Assembly: GCF_000761545.1 (NCBI RefSeq)
Contig: NZ_JPMY01000013.1
Span: 1 to 64,000, forward strand
DNA length: 64,000 nt
Source: Pseudomonas sp. ML96
Lineage (GTDB): Bacteria > Pseudomonadota > Gammaproteobacteria > Pseudomonadales > Pseudomonadaceae
Direction of reading: 5' to 3'
Positions 41,862 to 48,371 of this stretch are shown here, one piece after another (the stretch's first letter is position 1; every line of letters begins with the position of its first letter). Below the pieces are notes generated by a model. It saw nothing but the letters and a program-made list of their open reading frames with translations. It was not told where the DNA came from and did no database searches. The translations under genes were made by a program, and so were the position numbers.

Positions 41862-42437
41862 TCATGCGATCGCCCTCCGTCGGTGAGTTGTGGTGAGCAG
41901 ATCTAGCAATCGTCGGTGGTAGTTGATCGCCGCGGCGCTTGGTTCCCAAGGGTCGATTTGGTCAGCGTGAGCCTGGATGCCGTCCAGGCAGGGCCAGGGT
42001 TCAGGGTGCTCGGGCATCAGGTCGCGTTTCTCGGTTGCCAATGCCACCAAGTCGGCGTGCTTCACGCAATCCGGCAGGTGTGGGTCGAGGTCGAAGCGGA
42101 AGCAGATGGCGATCCAGACGCGGCGCTCTACGGCGTCATACAGCGACTCCAGGCTCTGCGCCTCGTAGAACTCGCGCATGCCCTGCTTGAGCGGGCGCAC
42201 CAGGTCGCCCACGTAGGCCTCGGTGGCGTCGTGAAGTAGGGCGGCCAGTTGGTGCTCGGCCGGCACCAGGTTCGAAACCAGGCAGCAGTGCTGGGCAACG
42301 CTGTAGAAGCGGTTGGTGTGCCCGTTGAAGCGGCACTGCATGCTCAGGCTGTGGGCGATATCGGCGGGGTCCACCATGTCGGGCGTGGGGGCGGCCAAGT
42401 CGAACTTGCGGCCGCTGCGAGTGAGTATCCAGCTCAT
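41862..42437 (-). CDS. HD-domain phosphohydrolase (YfbR-like)
   Basis: 191 residues. The metal-binding HD signature has His50 (SVAQHCCL), His69-Asp70 (ALLHDATEAYVGD) and a late Asp in VKHADLVAL. Related YfbR proteins are 5'-deoxynucleotidases. Together with the dNMP kinase of the same operon it may adjust nucleotide pools or process modified nucleotides during infection (inference). Starts overlapping the exonuclease stop. Confidence 0.8.
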   Translation of the reverse strand: MSWILTRSGRKFDLAAPTPDMVDPADIAHSLSMQCRFNGHTNRFYSVAQHCCLVSNLVPAEHQLAALLHDATEAYVGDLVRPLKQGMREFYEAQSLESLYDAVERRVWIAICFRFDLDPHLPDCVKHADLVALATEKRDLMPEHPEPWPCLDGIQAHADQIDPWEPSAAAINYHRRLLDLLTTTHRRRAIA

Positions 42438-43564
42438 GCAGACGCCCTCACTTGTTCGACCGGGGCGAGCAGGGTGGCGTTAGGGGCGTCCAGGCTTTGC
42501 AATGCCTTGAGCGCCGCGAGCAGCTGCTTGGCCTCGTGGCGGGCGTCGTGCAGGGCGTGGTGGCGGATGCCTTCGAACTCGATCTTCTTGGCGCTCGGGA
42601 AGATGGCCAGCATGGTGCGCAGGTCGCGATCGTTCCAGAAGTCCCACGGGGTGCCGCGTCCGCCGGCGCGGTAGGCGTTGGTCAGGATGACGTTATCGAA
42701 GCTGCTGCCGTTGCCCCAGAGCAGGCGCTGCGAGCGGTTTGCGCACATCGACTCCATGAAGGCGTCCAGCATGTCGACTGCATCGCCAAGGTGTTTGCGC
42801 GGGAGGGTGCCGTCGACTTCCGCACGTGCTTCTGCGCTCTGCTCGGCCCACCAGGCTGCGGTTGCCTCGTCGCGGCGGGCGTCTGGGTGCGGCGTTGTCC
42901 GAATGTAGATCTCGTGCATGAGAACTGGGCTGTCGGCGTTCTGCGGGATGTGCAGGTACACCACGCCGATTGAGGTGATGGCGGCATCTGGCGCGGTGGA
43001 CTCGGTCTCTAGATCAACCACGAAGTGGTGGCCGTGGATGAGCCAGTCGCCGGCCACGCGCGGCAGCAGCGGCAGGGAGAATGCTGGGGATTCTGCAATC
43101 AGTGCCGGCGCTTGAAGCAGCTCACCTGCGCGTTCTGCCAGCTTCTCGATGTGGGAAGCGGAGGTCGCGGCGAAGCGAGCCTGATCGACGAGTTTCAGGT
43201 TCTTGTAGGTCTGCGCTGCCAGGGTTAGTTGCTTGGCGCCCACACGCAGAGAGTGCACATCCACCTCGGTCAGTGGGCGGCCGGTGCGGGCGAAGATGGC
43301 AATGCGCCGATCCGCATCGAGGGTGACCGCTTCGAGCTGGTGGTTGTGCTCTGCGCGGTTGATGGCTAGCTGGTTCTGCAGGCGCAGCACTTCAGCGGCA
43401 TGGAACTCGGCGAGGTCGGCGTTGCTGCGTTCGGCGTCGCCATGGCCCTGGTCATAGCCGGTGGCCAGGGCCTTTTCGGCAGAGCGGTAAGCGAAGGTGG
43501 CCAGGCCGATGAGGGCCAGTACCAGGAAGGCGCAGATCAGGGCGTAGATGGTGGTGGTTTGCAT
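42434..43564 (-). CDS. Membrane-anchored coiled-coil protein fused to a DEDD 3'-5' exonuclease domain
   Basis: 376 residues from ATG 43564 (preceded by GAGGA). Residues about 6-26 form one membrane helix (YALICAFLVLALIGLATFAY); 27-165 are mostly charged helix; 175-376 form an RNase T/RNase AS-like exonuclease with HHFVVDLETE (Asp184, Glu186), LLWGNGSSFDNVIL and the HHALHDARHEAKQLL motif supplying the late His and Asp. The enzyme would degrade DNA or RNA 3' ends. Tethering such an enzyme to the membrane is unusual. The 5' leader holds two ACTCTCAC hairpins. Confidence 0.8.
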   Translation of the reverse strand: MQTTTIYALICAFLVLALIGLATFAYRSAEKALATGYDQGHGDAERSNADLAEFHAAEVLRLQNQLAINRAEHNHQLEAVTLDADRRIAIFARTGRPLTEVDVHSLRVGAKQLTLAAQTYKNLKLVDQARFAATSASHIEKLAERAGELLQAPALIAESPAFSLPLLPRVAGDWLIHGHHFVVDLETESTAPDAAITSIGVVYLHIPQNADSPVLMHEIYIRTTPHPDARRDEATAAWWAEQSAEARAEVDGTLPRKHLGDAVDMLDAFMESMCANRSQRLLWGNGSSFDNVILTNAYRAGGRGTPWDFWNDRDLRTMLAIFPSAKKIEFEGIRHHALHDARHEAKQLLAALKALQSLDAPNATLLAPVEQVRASA

Positions 43565-43583
43565 GTGCTGTGTCCTCGTAGAG

Positions 43584-43621
43584 CCCGCCGCCGGATGTAG
43601 CTGTGAGAGTCGTGCGGCGGG
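43584..43621 (-). ncRNA. Leader hairpin with ACTCTCAC in the loop (copy next to the exonuclease start)
   Basis: On the minus strand CCCGCCGC (43621-43614) pairs perfectly with GCGGCGGG (43591-43584). The 22-base loop contains ACTCTCAC. The ribosome site and ATG of the exonuclease gene follow 20 bases later. Confidence 0.6.
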
Positions 43622-43627
43622 GTGTTG

Positions 43628-43643
43628 CCGGGTGAGAGTCCGG
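43628..43643 (-). ncRNA. CCGG-ACTCTCAC-CCGG mini-hairpin
   Basis: A perfect four-pair stem whose eight-base loop is exactly ACTCTCAC on the minus strand. It lies between a terminator-like hairpin and the larger loop hairpin, in the same mRNA leader. Confidence 0.5.
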
Positions 43644-43644
43644 T

Positions 43645-43667
43645 GAAGCGCCCCGGCGGGGCGCTTC
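43645..43667 (-). terminator. Strong GC hairpin after the PrtN-like gene
   Basis: GAAGCGCCCC, three-base loop, GGGGCGCTTC: ten perfect pairs. No T run follows on the minus strand (next bases ACCGG). It may be an attenuator or processing site within the leftward operon rather than a full terminator. Confidence 0.5.
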
Positions 43668-43737
43668 TGCATGAGTGAGGTGAGTCGGTTCCGTTACATG
43701 GCTGCCATTCCTCCGTGTGGTGTGTGCGTCCGGGCTG

Positions 43738-43977
43738 CTACGCGGCGGTCTTTGCCCGGCTGTCGAGATAGGTGGCGAGGTCTTCGAGGCGCACCCGCAT
43801 CGGCGCGGCGCGGGAGTCATGCGCGCGGAAGGTGGGCAGCTGGACCCGGCCGTTGTTGATGAGCGCCCGCAGGCTCTTGTCCGTCTTGAGGTGGGAGAAG
43901 TAGGCCGTCCGCACTTCGGTCAGGCTCAGGCTGGTGGCCTTGTGCTTGGCGAGCAGCATTGCGTAGGTGTTGCTCAC
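43738..43977 (-). CDS. PrtN-like transcription activator
   Basis: 79 residues from GTG 43977. The pattern NTYAMLLAKHKATSLSLTEV, YFSHLKTDKSLRALINNG and VRLEDLATYLDSR matches the pyocin activator PrtN family. PrtN switches on pyocin genes in P. aeruginosa after DNA damage. Here it is encoded in a prophage early operon, so its targets may be phage promoters. Overlaps the gene upstream by four bases. Confidence 0.8.
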   Translation of the reverse strand: MSNTYAMLLAKHKATSLSLTEVRTAYFSHLKTDKSLRALINNGRVQLPTFRAHDSRAAPMRVRLEDLATYLDSRAKTAA

Positions 43978-44339
43978 GCCGCCGCCTCCCCGCGCCCCGC
44001 TGGAAGCCGGAGCCGCACAAGCTCGACGAGACTGTCGACAGTCTTGCCAATGCCATGGGCAGCGATGTTCCCGGCCTCGTCGGTGACCACGGCGCCGAAG
44101 GGGCGCACGGGGTCCGTGGTGAGCGTGACGAAGGGCAGCCAGCCAGCTGGGGTGACTGCGCCCAGCGCGGTGTACAGCGCGCCCAGCTGCACGGCCAGGG
44201 CCGGGATGGTCTCCAGCCGCGTGATGCATTCCTCCGCTGCGGCACGCACGGTGGCGGCCGGCACGGCGGTGGGGTTGTTGAAGTGCATGTCGGTCAGCTT
44301 CAGCACGCCGATGGCGTCGATGATGGGGTTGCTCTTCAT
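43974..44339 (-). CDS. Uncharacterised phage protein
   Basis: 121 residues from ATG 44339. Contains AAEECITRLETIPALAVQLG and FGAVVTDEAGNIAAHGIGKT. Soluble, no known domain recognised. Four-base overlaps with both neighbours show a tightly packed operon. Confidence 0.6.
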   Translation of the reverse strand: MKSNPIIDAIGVLKLTDMHFNNPTAVPAATVRAAAEECITRLETIPALAVQLGALYTALGAVTPAGWLPFVTLTTDPVRPFGAVVTDEAGNIAAHGIGKTVDSLVELVRLRLPAGRGEAAA

Positions 44340-44620
44340 GCGGCGGTGTCCTTCTGCGGTACTTCCGTGATCTCGATGCCCATCTGCTTTGCCAGCCAAT
44401 CCATGCCCTGCGCGGTGACCTTCAGCACGGCGTAGTGCTTGCGGAAGCCCAGCTGCTTGGGCTGGGTGGCGCGGGCGTCCATGTACAGGTTGCCGGCGCC
44501 GATGTGCTTGGCAGCGAGGGTGCCGTCCTTGTTTAGGTGGCCCTTCTCGCGCAGCCAGGCGCGCAGCGTGTTCTCGTTGAGGCCCAGCGCCTTGGCGGCT
44601 TCCTTCACGGTGCGGTTCAT
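44336..44620 (-). CDS. KilAC-type DNA-binding protein (antirepressor-like)
   Basis: 94 residues. TVKEAAKALGLNENTLRAWL is a helix-turn-helix and VLKVTAQGMDWLAKQMG matches the end of the KilA C-terminal (KilAC) domain found in phage antirepressors. The N-terminal Bro/AntA-type domain of full antirepressors is absent, so this is a stand-alone DNA-binding module. Confidence 0.72.
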   Translation of the reverse strand: MNRTVKEAAKALGLNENTLRAWLREKGHLNKDGTLAAKHIGAGNLYMDARATQPKQLGFRKHYAVLKVTAQGMDWLAKQMGIEITEVPQKDTAA

Positions 44621-44631
44621 GGCGGCTGCCC

Positions 44632-45201
44632 TCAGGCTGCTTGGCGGCGCTGGCGGTGGAGCGCGCTGATGAAGCGGTCCAGCTCGTCGTACAGGTCGTT
44701 CAGCGTGCCGTCGTTGACCAGGGCGAAGTCGGAGGCGCAGCGACGCACACCGCTCTCGCTGGAGTGATGCGCTACCTCGTCGGCATCTGGCCTGGTGATG
44801 TGCAGGATCACGCCGCCCTTGCTACGCACCCACTCGGCCTCGTTGTCGAAGCGCACGTCGCGGATGACCACGCCTTTCATGGCCTGGTCATGCTCGGCGA
44901 GTAGCTGCAGGTTCAGCTCGGCCAGCAGCAGCCATAGCTGCGGGTGGACCTGGTTGCGGCCCCATTCGGTACCAAGCCGTTGCATCAGCTCGCGTGGTGA
45001 CTTGCCCAGCCAGGGCAGGGGCTGCTCCTTCTCGGCGCCATCCAGCTGGGAGGCGGTGAGGTGGAACATGCTGGCCAGCGCTTGCTTGAGCGGGTCGGCA
45101 AAGGCGTAGCTGATGAGGGTGAGGTGGGCCGCCAGGTAGCGGGCGACGGTGTCCTTGCCCACGCGGGCGCGGCCGGCTAGGCCGATCAGGAGCTGGCTCA
45201 T
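44632..45201 (-). CDS. Deoxynucleoside monophosphate kinase
   Basis: 189 residues. Walker A is GRARVGKDT with Lys16; IRDVRFDNEAEWV and a late VRRCASDFALVNDGTLNDL match phage dNMP kinases (T4 gp1 fold). It phosphorylates dNMPs, including modified ones in some phages. With the HD hydrolase it forms the nucleotide-handling part of the operon. Confidence 0.85.
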   Translation of the reverse strand: MSQLLIGLAGRARVGKDTVARYLAAHLTLISYAFADPLKQALASMFHLTASQLDGAEKEQPLPWLGKSPRELMQRLGTEWGRNQVHPQLWLLLAELNLQLLAEHDQAMKGVVIRDVRFDNEAEWVRSKGGVILHITRPDADEVAHHSSESGVRRCASDFALVNDGTLNDLYDELDRFISALHRQRRQAA

Positions 45202-45536
45202 GCGGCCTCCTGCAGGTCGGTGGTGTCTGGCAGCAGGTAAGCATTCAAGGCGGCGCGCAGGAACTCCAACTGGCCCTGTGCTTGGGTCAGGGATGCGGCG
45301 AAGTCCTCGTCTGTGTCCAGCGCACAGCGATAGGGATTCCAGCGCACATAAGCGCTAGCTATCGCCACGGGAGTTGGAAGTTCTCGCCGCCAGATGCTGC
45401 CGTGCGGGTACACGCCAACATCGATGTCGTAGCAGTGGTTAGAGAGGCGGACGTGGATCTGATAGCGGTCTTCGGTTACCAGTCGCGCAGCAAGCTGCAT
45501 GAGCTGGATCAGCAGCAGTTGGATGGCAGGGGTCAT
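45198..45536 (-). CDS. Uncharacterised phage protein
   Basis: 112 residues. YQIHVRLSNHCYDIDVGVYP and a helical C-terminal part (SLTQAQGQLEFLRAALNAYL). No family recognised. Start and stop overlap both neighbours by four bases. Confidence 0.6.
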   Translation of the reverse strand: MTPAIQLLLIQLMQLAARLVTEDRYQIHVRLSNHCYDIDVGVYPHGSIWRRELPTPVAIASAYVRWNPYRCALDTDEDFAASLTQAQGQLEFLRAALNAYLLPDTTDLQEAA

Positions 45537-45793
45537 GCTGCGTCACCTCCGAACGGACCGGGGGTGACTTCATCAACGGCGAAGTAGCGGCGGTTATCGT
45601 TGCCGGCGGCGAGGTAGTCGGCTGAGCCGGTGATGAAGTGGAAGGTCGCCTCAGGCTTGTGAAGCTGAGCCTTGCCGCCCGTGATCACGACCAGTTGGCC
45701 GGTGGCCTGCTGGACGGCGCGGACAGCGTCAGGGCTGTGGGTGATGGCCGGGTGCAGAAGCACCGGGCAGCGTGCGTGCTGTGTCGTTTGCAT
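45533..45793 (-). CDS. Uncharacterised first gene of the leftward early operon
   Basis: 86 residues from ATG 45793. ATGQLVVITGGKAQLHKPEA and ITGSADYLAAGNDNRRYF suggest a small alpha/beta protein; function unknown. The start follows the leader hairpin at 45795-45828, whose 3' side contains the GGAG ribosome site. The first codons (ATGCAAAC) resemble those of the exonuclease gene, which has a similar leader. Confidence 0.62.
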   Translation of the reverse strand: MQTTQHARCPVLLHPAITHSPDAVRAVQQATGQLVVITGGKAQLHKPEATFHFITGSADYLAAGNDNRRYFAVDEVTPGPFGGDAA

Positions 45794-45794
45794 G

Positions 45795-45828
45795 TCGCGT
45801 ACTCCAAGGTGAGAGTGTGGGTACGCGA
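45795..45828 (-). ncRNA. Leader hairpin covering the ribosome site of the leftward operon, loop with ACTCTCAC
   Basis: On the minus strand TCGCGTAC (45828-45821) pairs perfectly with GTACGCGA (45802-45795). The loop holds CCA, ACTCTCAC and TGG. GGAG at the base of the 3' arm is the likely ribosome site, and the ATG starts two bases after the stem, so folding would reduce translation. Confidence 0.62.
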
Positions 45829-45831
45829 TCA

Positions 45832-45861
45832 AAAATACGACTATGAATTCACATCAGTCAA
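45832..45861 (-). promoter_or_regulatory. Leftward early promoter (PL-like)
   Basis: Minus strand: TTGACT at 45861-45856, an 18-base spacer, TATTTT at 45837-45832. The spacer contains TGAATTCA (45844-45851), which also occurs beside the rightward promoter, so repressor bound there would block RNA polymerase. Confidence 0.65.
45844..45851. promoter_or_regulatory. Candidate repressor operator (left)
   Basis: TGAATTCA, perfect palindrome, inside the PL-like spacer. A related TGAATTTTT lies at 45870-45878. The ten-base context GTGAATTCAT (minus strand) is identical to 46615-46624. Confidence 0.55.
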
Positions 45862-45876
45862 TACGTATATGAATTT

Positions 45877-46539
45877 TTATATGGATTTTCGTCTTCGATT
45901 CATCCATGAGCCGGTCACGACGCCACAAATCTCAGTACCTTCGGGTACCGTGATGATGCGGTTGGGAAAGTCCGGGTTCAGAGCCAGCAGGTAGGTGCCA
46001 TCCTCGGTGATTTGAAGCCTTTTGAACGTTGCTTGCCCATCTGGGGTGCGCGCGACGATGTCGTCATCGTGGGTCGCATCGACTTTGGGCTCGACGAGGA
46101 TAAGTTCTCCTGGTCGATAGTCAGGGAACATGCTGTTGCCACGCACCTCTAGGCAGAAAGCGCCGGTGCTATGGGGGAAGGGACAGTCCAGCCAGTCCTC
46201 GGCGTAGCCTGGTTCAAACAAGTCAATCGCCTCACTTAGGGCGCCTGCTTGCACCCAAGAAATCCGAGGTACACGCCCTTTAATGTCAGGGCCTGCAATT
46301 ACGTTTTCGTCAAAATCAGCCTGCAGCTTTCCTGCAAGCAAAGCTGCGGCGTCCAGTCCCAGTGCACGGGCAAGCTTGTTCACGTTGTCGATGCGGGGAT
46401 TGCTCGACTCGCCGCCGAGGATCCTGTGGGCAGTTGGTTGAGCTACGCCTGCTCGGCGTGCGAGCTCGGTTTCATTCAGGCCCAGTTCCTTGAGCTTTTC
46501 CGTGAGTAGACGGCCAATAAGCTGTCCAGAGATTGCCAT
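45877..46539 (-). CDS. CI-like prophage repressor (HTH-XRE plus S24 self-cleaving domain)
   Basis: 220 residues from ATG 46539 (GGAG upstream). The helix-turn-helix is ETELARRAGVAQPTAHRILG. The C-terminal LexA/CI domain has the cleavage pair Ala98-Gly99 (WVQAGALSE), nucleophile Ser136 (RGNSMFPDY) and Lys173 (ATFKRL). It should keep both early promoters silent in the lysogen and be inactivated by RecA after DNA damage. It is transcribed leftward, the same direction as the early operon below it. Confidence 0.92.
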   Translation of the reverse strand: MAISGQLIGRLLTEKLKELGLNETELARRAGVAQPTAHRILGGESSNPRIDNVNKLARALGLDAAALLAGKLQADFDENVIAGPDIKGRVPRISWVQAGALSEAIDLFEPGYAEDWLDCPFPHSTGAFCLEVRGNSMFPDYRPGELILVEPKVDATHDDDIVARTPDGQATFKRLQITEDGTYLLALNPDFPNRIITVPEGTEICGVVTGSWMNRRRKSI

Positions 46540-46554
46540 TCGGCAGGGCTCCAT

Positions 46555-46568
46555 ATTCTTAAATGAAT
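46555..46568. promoter_or_regulatory. ATTC-N6-GAAT site in the repressor-cro spacer
   Basis: ATTCTTAAATGAAT, the same ATTC/GAAT arms and spacing as ATTCATTTGTGAAT at 46619-46632. Both flank the rightward promoter and may be operators controlling repressor and cro transcription. Confidence 0.4.
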
Positions 46569-46582
46569 AATCCGGAAGTGTA

Positions 46583-46611
46583 TTGCGTGGCTGAATACGG
46601 CTGGGTATGAT
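46583..46611 (+). promoter_or_regulatory. Rightward early promoter (PR-like)
   Basis: TTGCGT at 46583-46588, a 17-base spacer and TATGAT at 46606-46611: near-consensus sigma-70 -10 and ideal spacing. It points to the cro-like gene and the rightward early operon. Confidence 0.7.
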
Positions 46612-46615
46612 CGTG

Positions 46616-46632
46616 TGAATTCATTTGTGAAT
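46616..46632. promoter_or_regulatory. Candidate repressor operator (right)
   Basis: TGAATTCA at 46616-46623, overlapping ATTCATTTGTGAAT (46619-46632), directly downstream of the PR-like -10. Shared with the left promoter. Confidence 0.55.
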
Positions 46633-46647
46633 TTTTCGGTGTTCGCG

Positions 46648-46842
46648 ATGACCATTCAACAGATGCTCGAGGCCCTGCTGGGGGCTGGACTCAGCCAGCA
46701 AGAAATTGCCGTGTTGGCGGGTGTCAGCCAGCCAACAATCTGCCGGGCGCATCGTGGTGCCGACGTGCTCTACAAGAGCGGGAAGCAGATTGAACGGCTG
46801 TATCTGGATCGCTTCGGCGAGCTCGGGAAAGCAGCCGCCTAG
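46648..46842 (+). CDS. Cro-like DNA-binding protein
   Basis: 64 residues from ATG 46648 (an in-frame GTG at 46615 would lie within the operator). LSQQEIAVLAGVSQPTICRA is a clear helix-turn-helix. It is divergent from the CI-like repressor and first in the rightward operon, the Cro position. Confidence 0.75.
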   Translation: MTIQQMLEALLGAGLSQQEIAVLAGVSQPTICRAHRGADVLYKSGKQIERLYLDRFGELGKAAA

Positions 46843-46852
46843 AAGAATCATC

Positions 46853-46875
46853 CCTCCTGTACCTCGTACAGGAGG
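46853..46875 (+). terminator. Perfect hairpin after the cro-like gene
   Basis: CCTCCTGTAC, CTC, GTACAGGAGG: ten pairs, eleven bases after the stop. Only TTGGTTG follows, so it may be a weak terminator (tR1-like) or an RNA processing site. Confidence 0.5.
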
Positions 46876-46882
46876 TTGGTTG

Positions 46883-46912
46883 CCGGCGCGGGACTCTCAC
46901 ATCCCGCGCCGG
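46883..46912 (+). ncRNA. Strong hairpin displaying ACTCTCAC (rightward copy 1)
   Basis: CCGGCGCGGGA pairs perfectly with TCCCGCGCCGG (eleven pairs). The loop is CTCTCACA, so ACTCTCAC spans the last stem base and the loop. Confidence 0.62.
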
Positions 46913-46919
46913 CGGGGTG

Positions 46920-46950
46920 CCGGGCAAGGACTCTCACCTCCTTGTTCCGG
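46920..46950 (+). ncRNA. Hairpin displaying ACTCTCAC (rightward copy 2)
   Basis: CCGG-G-CAAGGA pairs with TCCTTG-TT-CCGG (ten pairs, small internal loop); the loop is CTCTCACC. It follows copy 1 by seven bases. Stem sequences differ but the loop is conserved. Confidence 0.6.
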
Positions 46951-47015
46951 CTATGACGACACAGCACTGCATCGGTCATGGTCATAGAGTAGGGCGAGCC
47001 CTGCACTGTGGCTAG

Positions 47016-47038
47016 ACCGTAAAGGAGCCATTTACGGT
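47016..47038 (+). promoter_or_regulatory. Hairpin with ribosome site in its loop, before the CII-like gene
   Basis: ACCGTAAA and TTTACGGT pair perfectly; the seven-base loop is GGAGCCA. The start ATG follows at 47040. The fold exposes GGAG and shortens its effective distance to the start codon, which is otherwise about 12 bases. Confidence 0.5.
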
Positions 47039-47039
47039 T

Positions 47040-47528
47040 ATGAGCCGCATTGACCTACTGCCGGGCGCTGGCCCGGTCCTTCCCCTGCGTCAGGCGCTGT
47101 ATCGCGCCGGGCGTGACTACAAGGGCGGTATCACCGGCCTTGCCCTCACCATGCAAGTCGACCCCGAGGCGCTGCAGAAGAAGCTCAAGTGGGACTTTGA
47201 TGGCCGCTGGCTGTCGCCCGATGAGATGGAAGACGTGATCCGCGAGACTGCAGATCCGCGTGTTCTGACCGCGCTGACTCGGCCGGCTGGCGTTGTCTGG
47301 TACAAGCCAACTCCGGTGCCGGCCACCCGCGATGCCCTCAAGGCCGTGGGCGAGCTGCTGCGCAAGGAGGGCGAGTTCGTTGGCAGCCTGCACGACGGGG
47401 CCGCCGACAATGTGTGGCAGGCGCACGAGGTGGCTGCGCTCGAGCACCACGGCAATGAAGTGATCCGCGCGGTGCTCGGCATCATGGCCGGCGCCCGCGC
47501 TGCGATGGAGGCCCGCCAAGATGGATGA
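47040..47528 (+). CDS. CII-like phage regulatory protein
   Basis: 162 residues. The N-terminal part (LRQALYRAGRDYKGGITGLA, LTMQVDPEALQKKLKWDFD, WLSPDEMEDVIRETAD) fits the phage CII_2 regulatory family. Such proteins act in the lysis-lysogeny decision. The C-terminal half is helical. Ends overlapping the zinc-finger gene. Confidence 0.72.
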   Translation: MSRIDLLPGAGPVLPLRQALYRAGRDYKGGITGLALTMQVDPEALQKKLKWDFDGRWLSPDEMEDVIRETADPRVLTALTRPAGVVWYKPTPVPATRDALKAVGELLRKEGEFVGSLHDGAADNVWQAHEVAALEHHGNEVIRAVLGIMAGARAAMEARQDG

Positions 47529-47724
47529 GGCCCACTTCGAAATGGCGCAACGCCTGCAGGAGGCGCAGCTCCAGAACGCACTCGACAGCCGCGTGCAGTA
47601 CCAGGGCGAGAGCGCCGAGGACTGCGAGAGCTGCGGCATTGATATTCCCCAGGAACGCCGCTTGGCCGTGCCCGGCTGCCAGTGCTGTTTCGACTGCCAG
47701 ACGTTGCGGGAGGGGCGGCGATGA
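47521..47724 (+). CDS. TraR/DksA-type zinc-finger protein
   Basis: 67 residues. An N-terminal helix (EMAQRLQEAQLQNALDSRV) precedes CESCGIDIPQERRLAVPGCQ and CCFDC, the DksA/TraR zinc site. TraR-like proteins bind RNA polymerase's secondary channel and change promoter choice. Overlaps the genes on both sides. Confidence 0.8.
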   Translation: MDEAHFEMAQRLQEAQLQNALDSRVQYQGESAEDCESCGIDIPQERRLAVPGCQCCFDCQTLREGRR

Positions 47725-48371
47725 GCGAGCACAACTGCAAGCAGGTAGCTGCCGTGAAAGTGGCCGTGCCGTTCGAGCCTACCGAGGCCCAGTGGGGTGG
47801 TTTGGCGCGCGACATCGTTTGGTGGATGCGTTCCTACCCGAGCAACAAGCACACCCCTGCCACGCTCGTTGAGCACCTCGGCAACCTGGGGCGCGAGATT
47901 CCGGCCTGGATGGGGAGCGAGGTCGAGCTGAAACGCCAAGACCACGTCATCAGCAAGGGAACCATCGCAGTGCTGATCTACAAGGCCATGCTCGCCGCTG
48001 GCCCTGATCCAGTGACGCCGGCAGAAGTGATAGAGGCCGTGGACTGGGTTGATGACTTCATCGCCCGTTGCAATGGCGATGATCGCGGGGCTTGTCAGTC
48101 GGTCAACGTGCTGCGGCAGGCGCTATCCGCCAGCCAGCCTGAGCCGGACCCTGTTGTCGCGGAACTGGTTGAGGCGCTGGGAAGCATGACCTGCGCATAC
48201 CGGATGGCAATTCAGGCGGGGCATGCGCGAATCACGGCTCTCGGAGGTGAATGCGACAGCGTCGAGCAGATGCTCGCCGACTTCCCCGACTACACGAAAG
48301 CGGTCGAGCTGTACAAATCGAAGCGCTCCGAGCGTGCCACTGCCAACAAGCAGGGCGGGGGTGCGGCATGA
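47721..48371 (+). CDS. Uncharacterised phage early protein
   Basis: 216 residues from ATG 47721 (ATGA overlap). Contains FEPTEAQWGGLARDIVWWMR and an Ala-rich helical C-terminal part. No domain recognised with confidence. Position between the zinc finger and the replication genes suggests an early role. Confidence 0.6.
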   Translation: MSEHNCKQVAAVKVAVPFEPTEAQWGGLARDIVWWMRSYPSNKHTPATLVEHLGNLGREIPAWMGSEVELKRQDHVISKGTIAVLIYKAMLAAGPDPVTPAEVIEAVDWVDDFIARCNGDDRGACQSVNVLRQALSASQPEPDPVVAELVEALGSMTCAYRMAIQAGHARITALGGECDSVEQMLADFPDYTKAVELYKSKRSERATANKQGGGAA

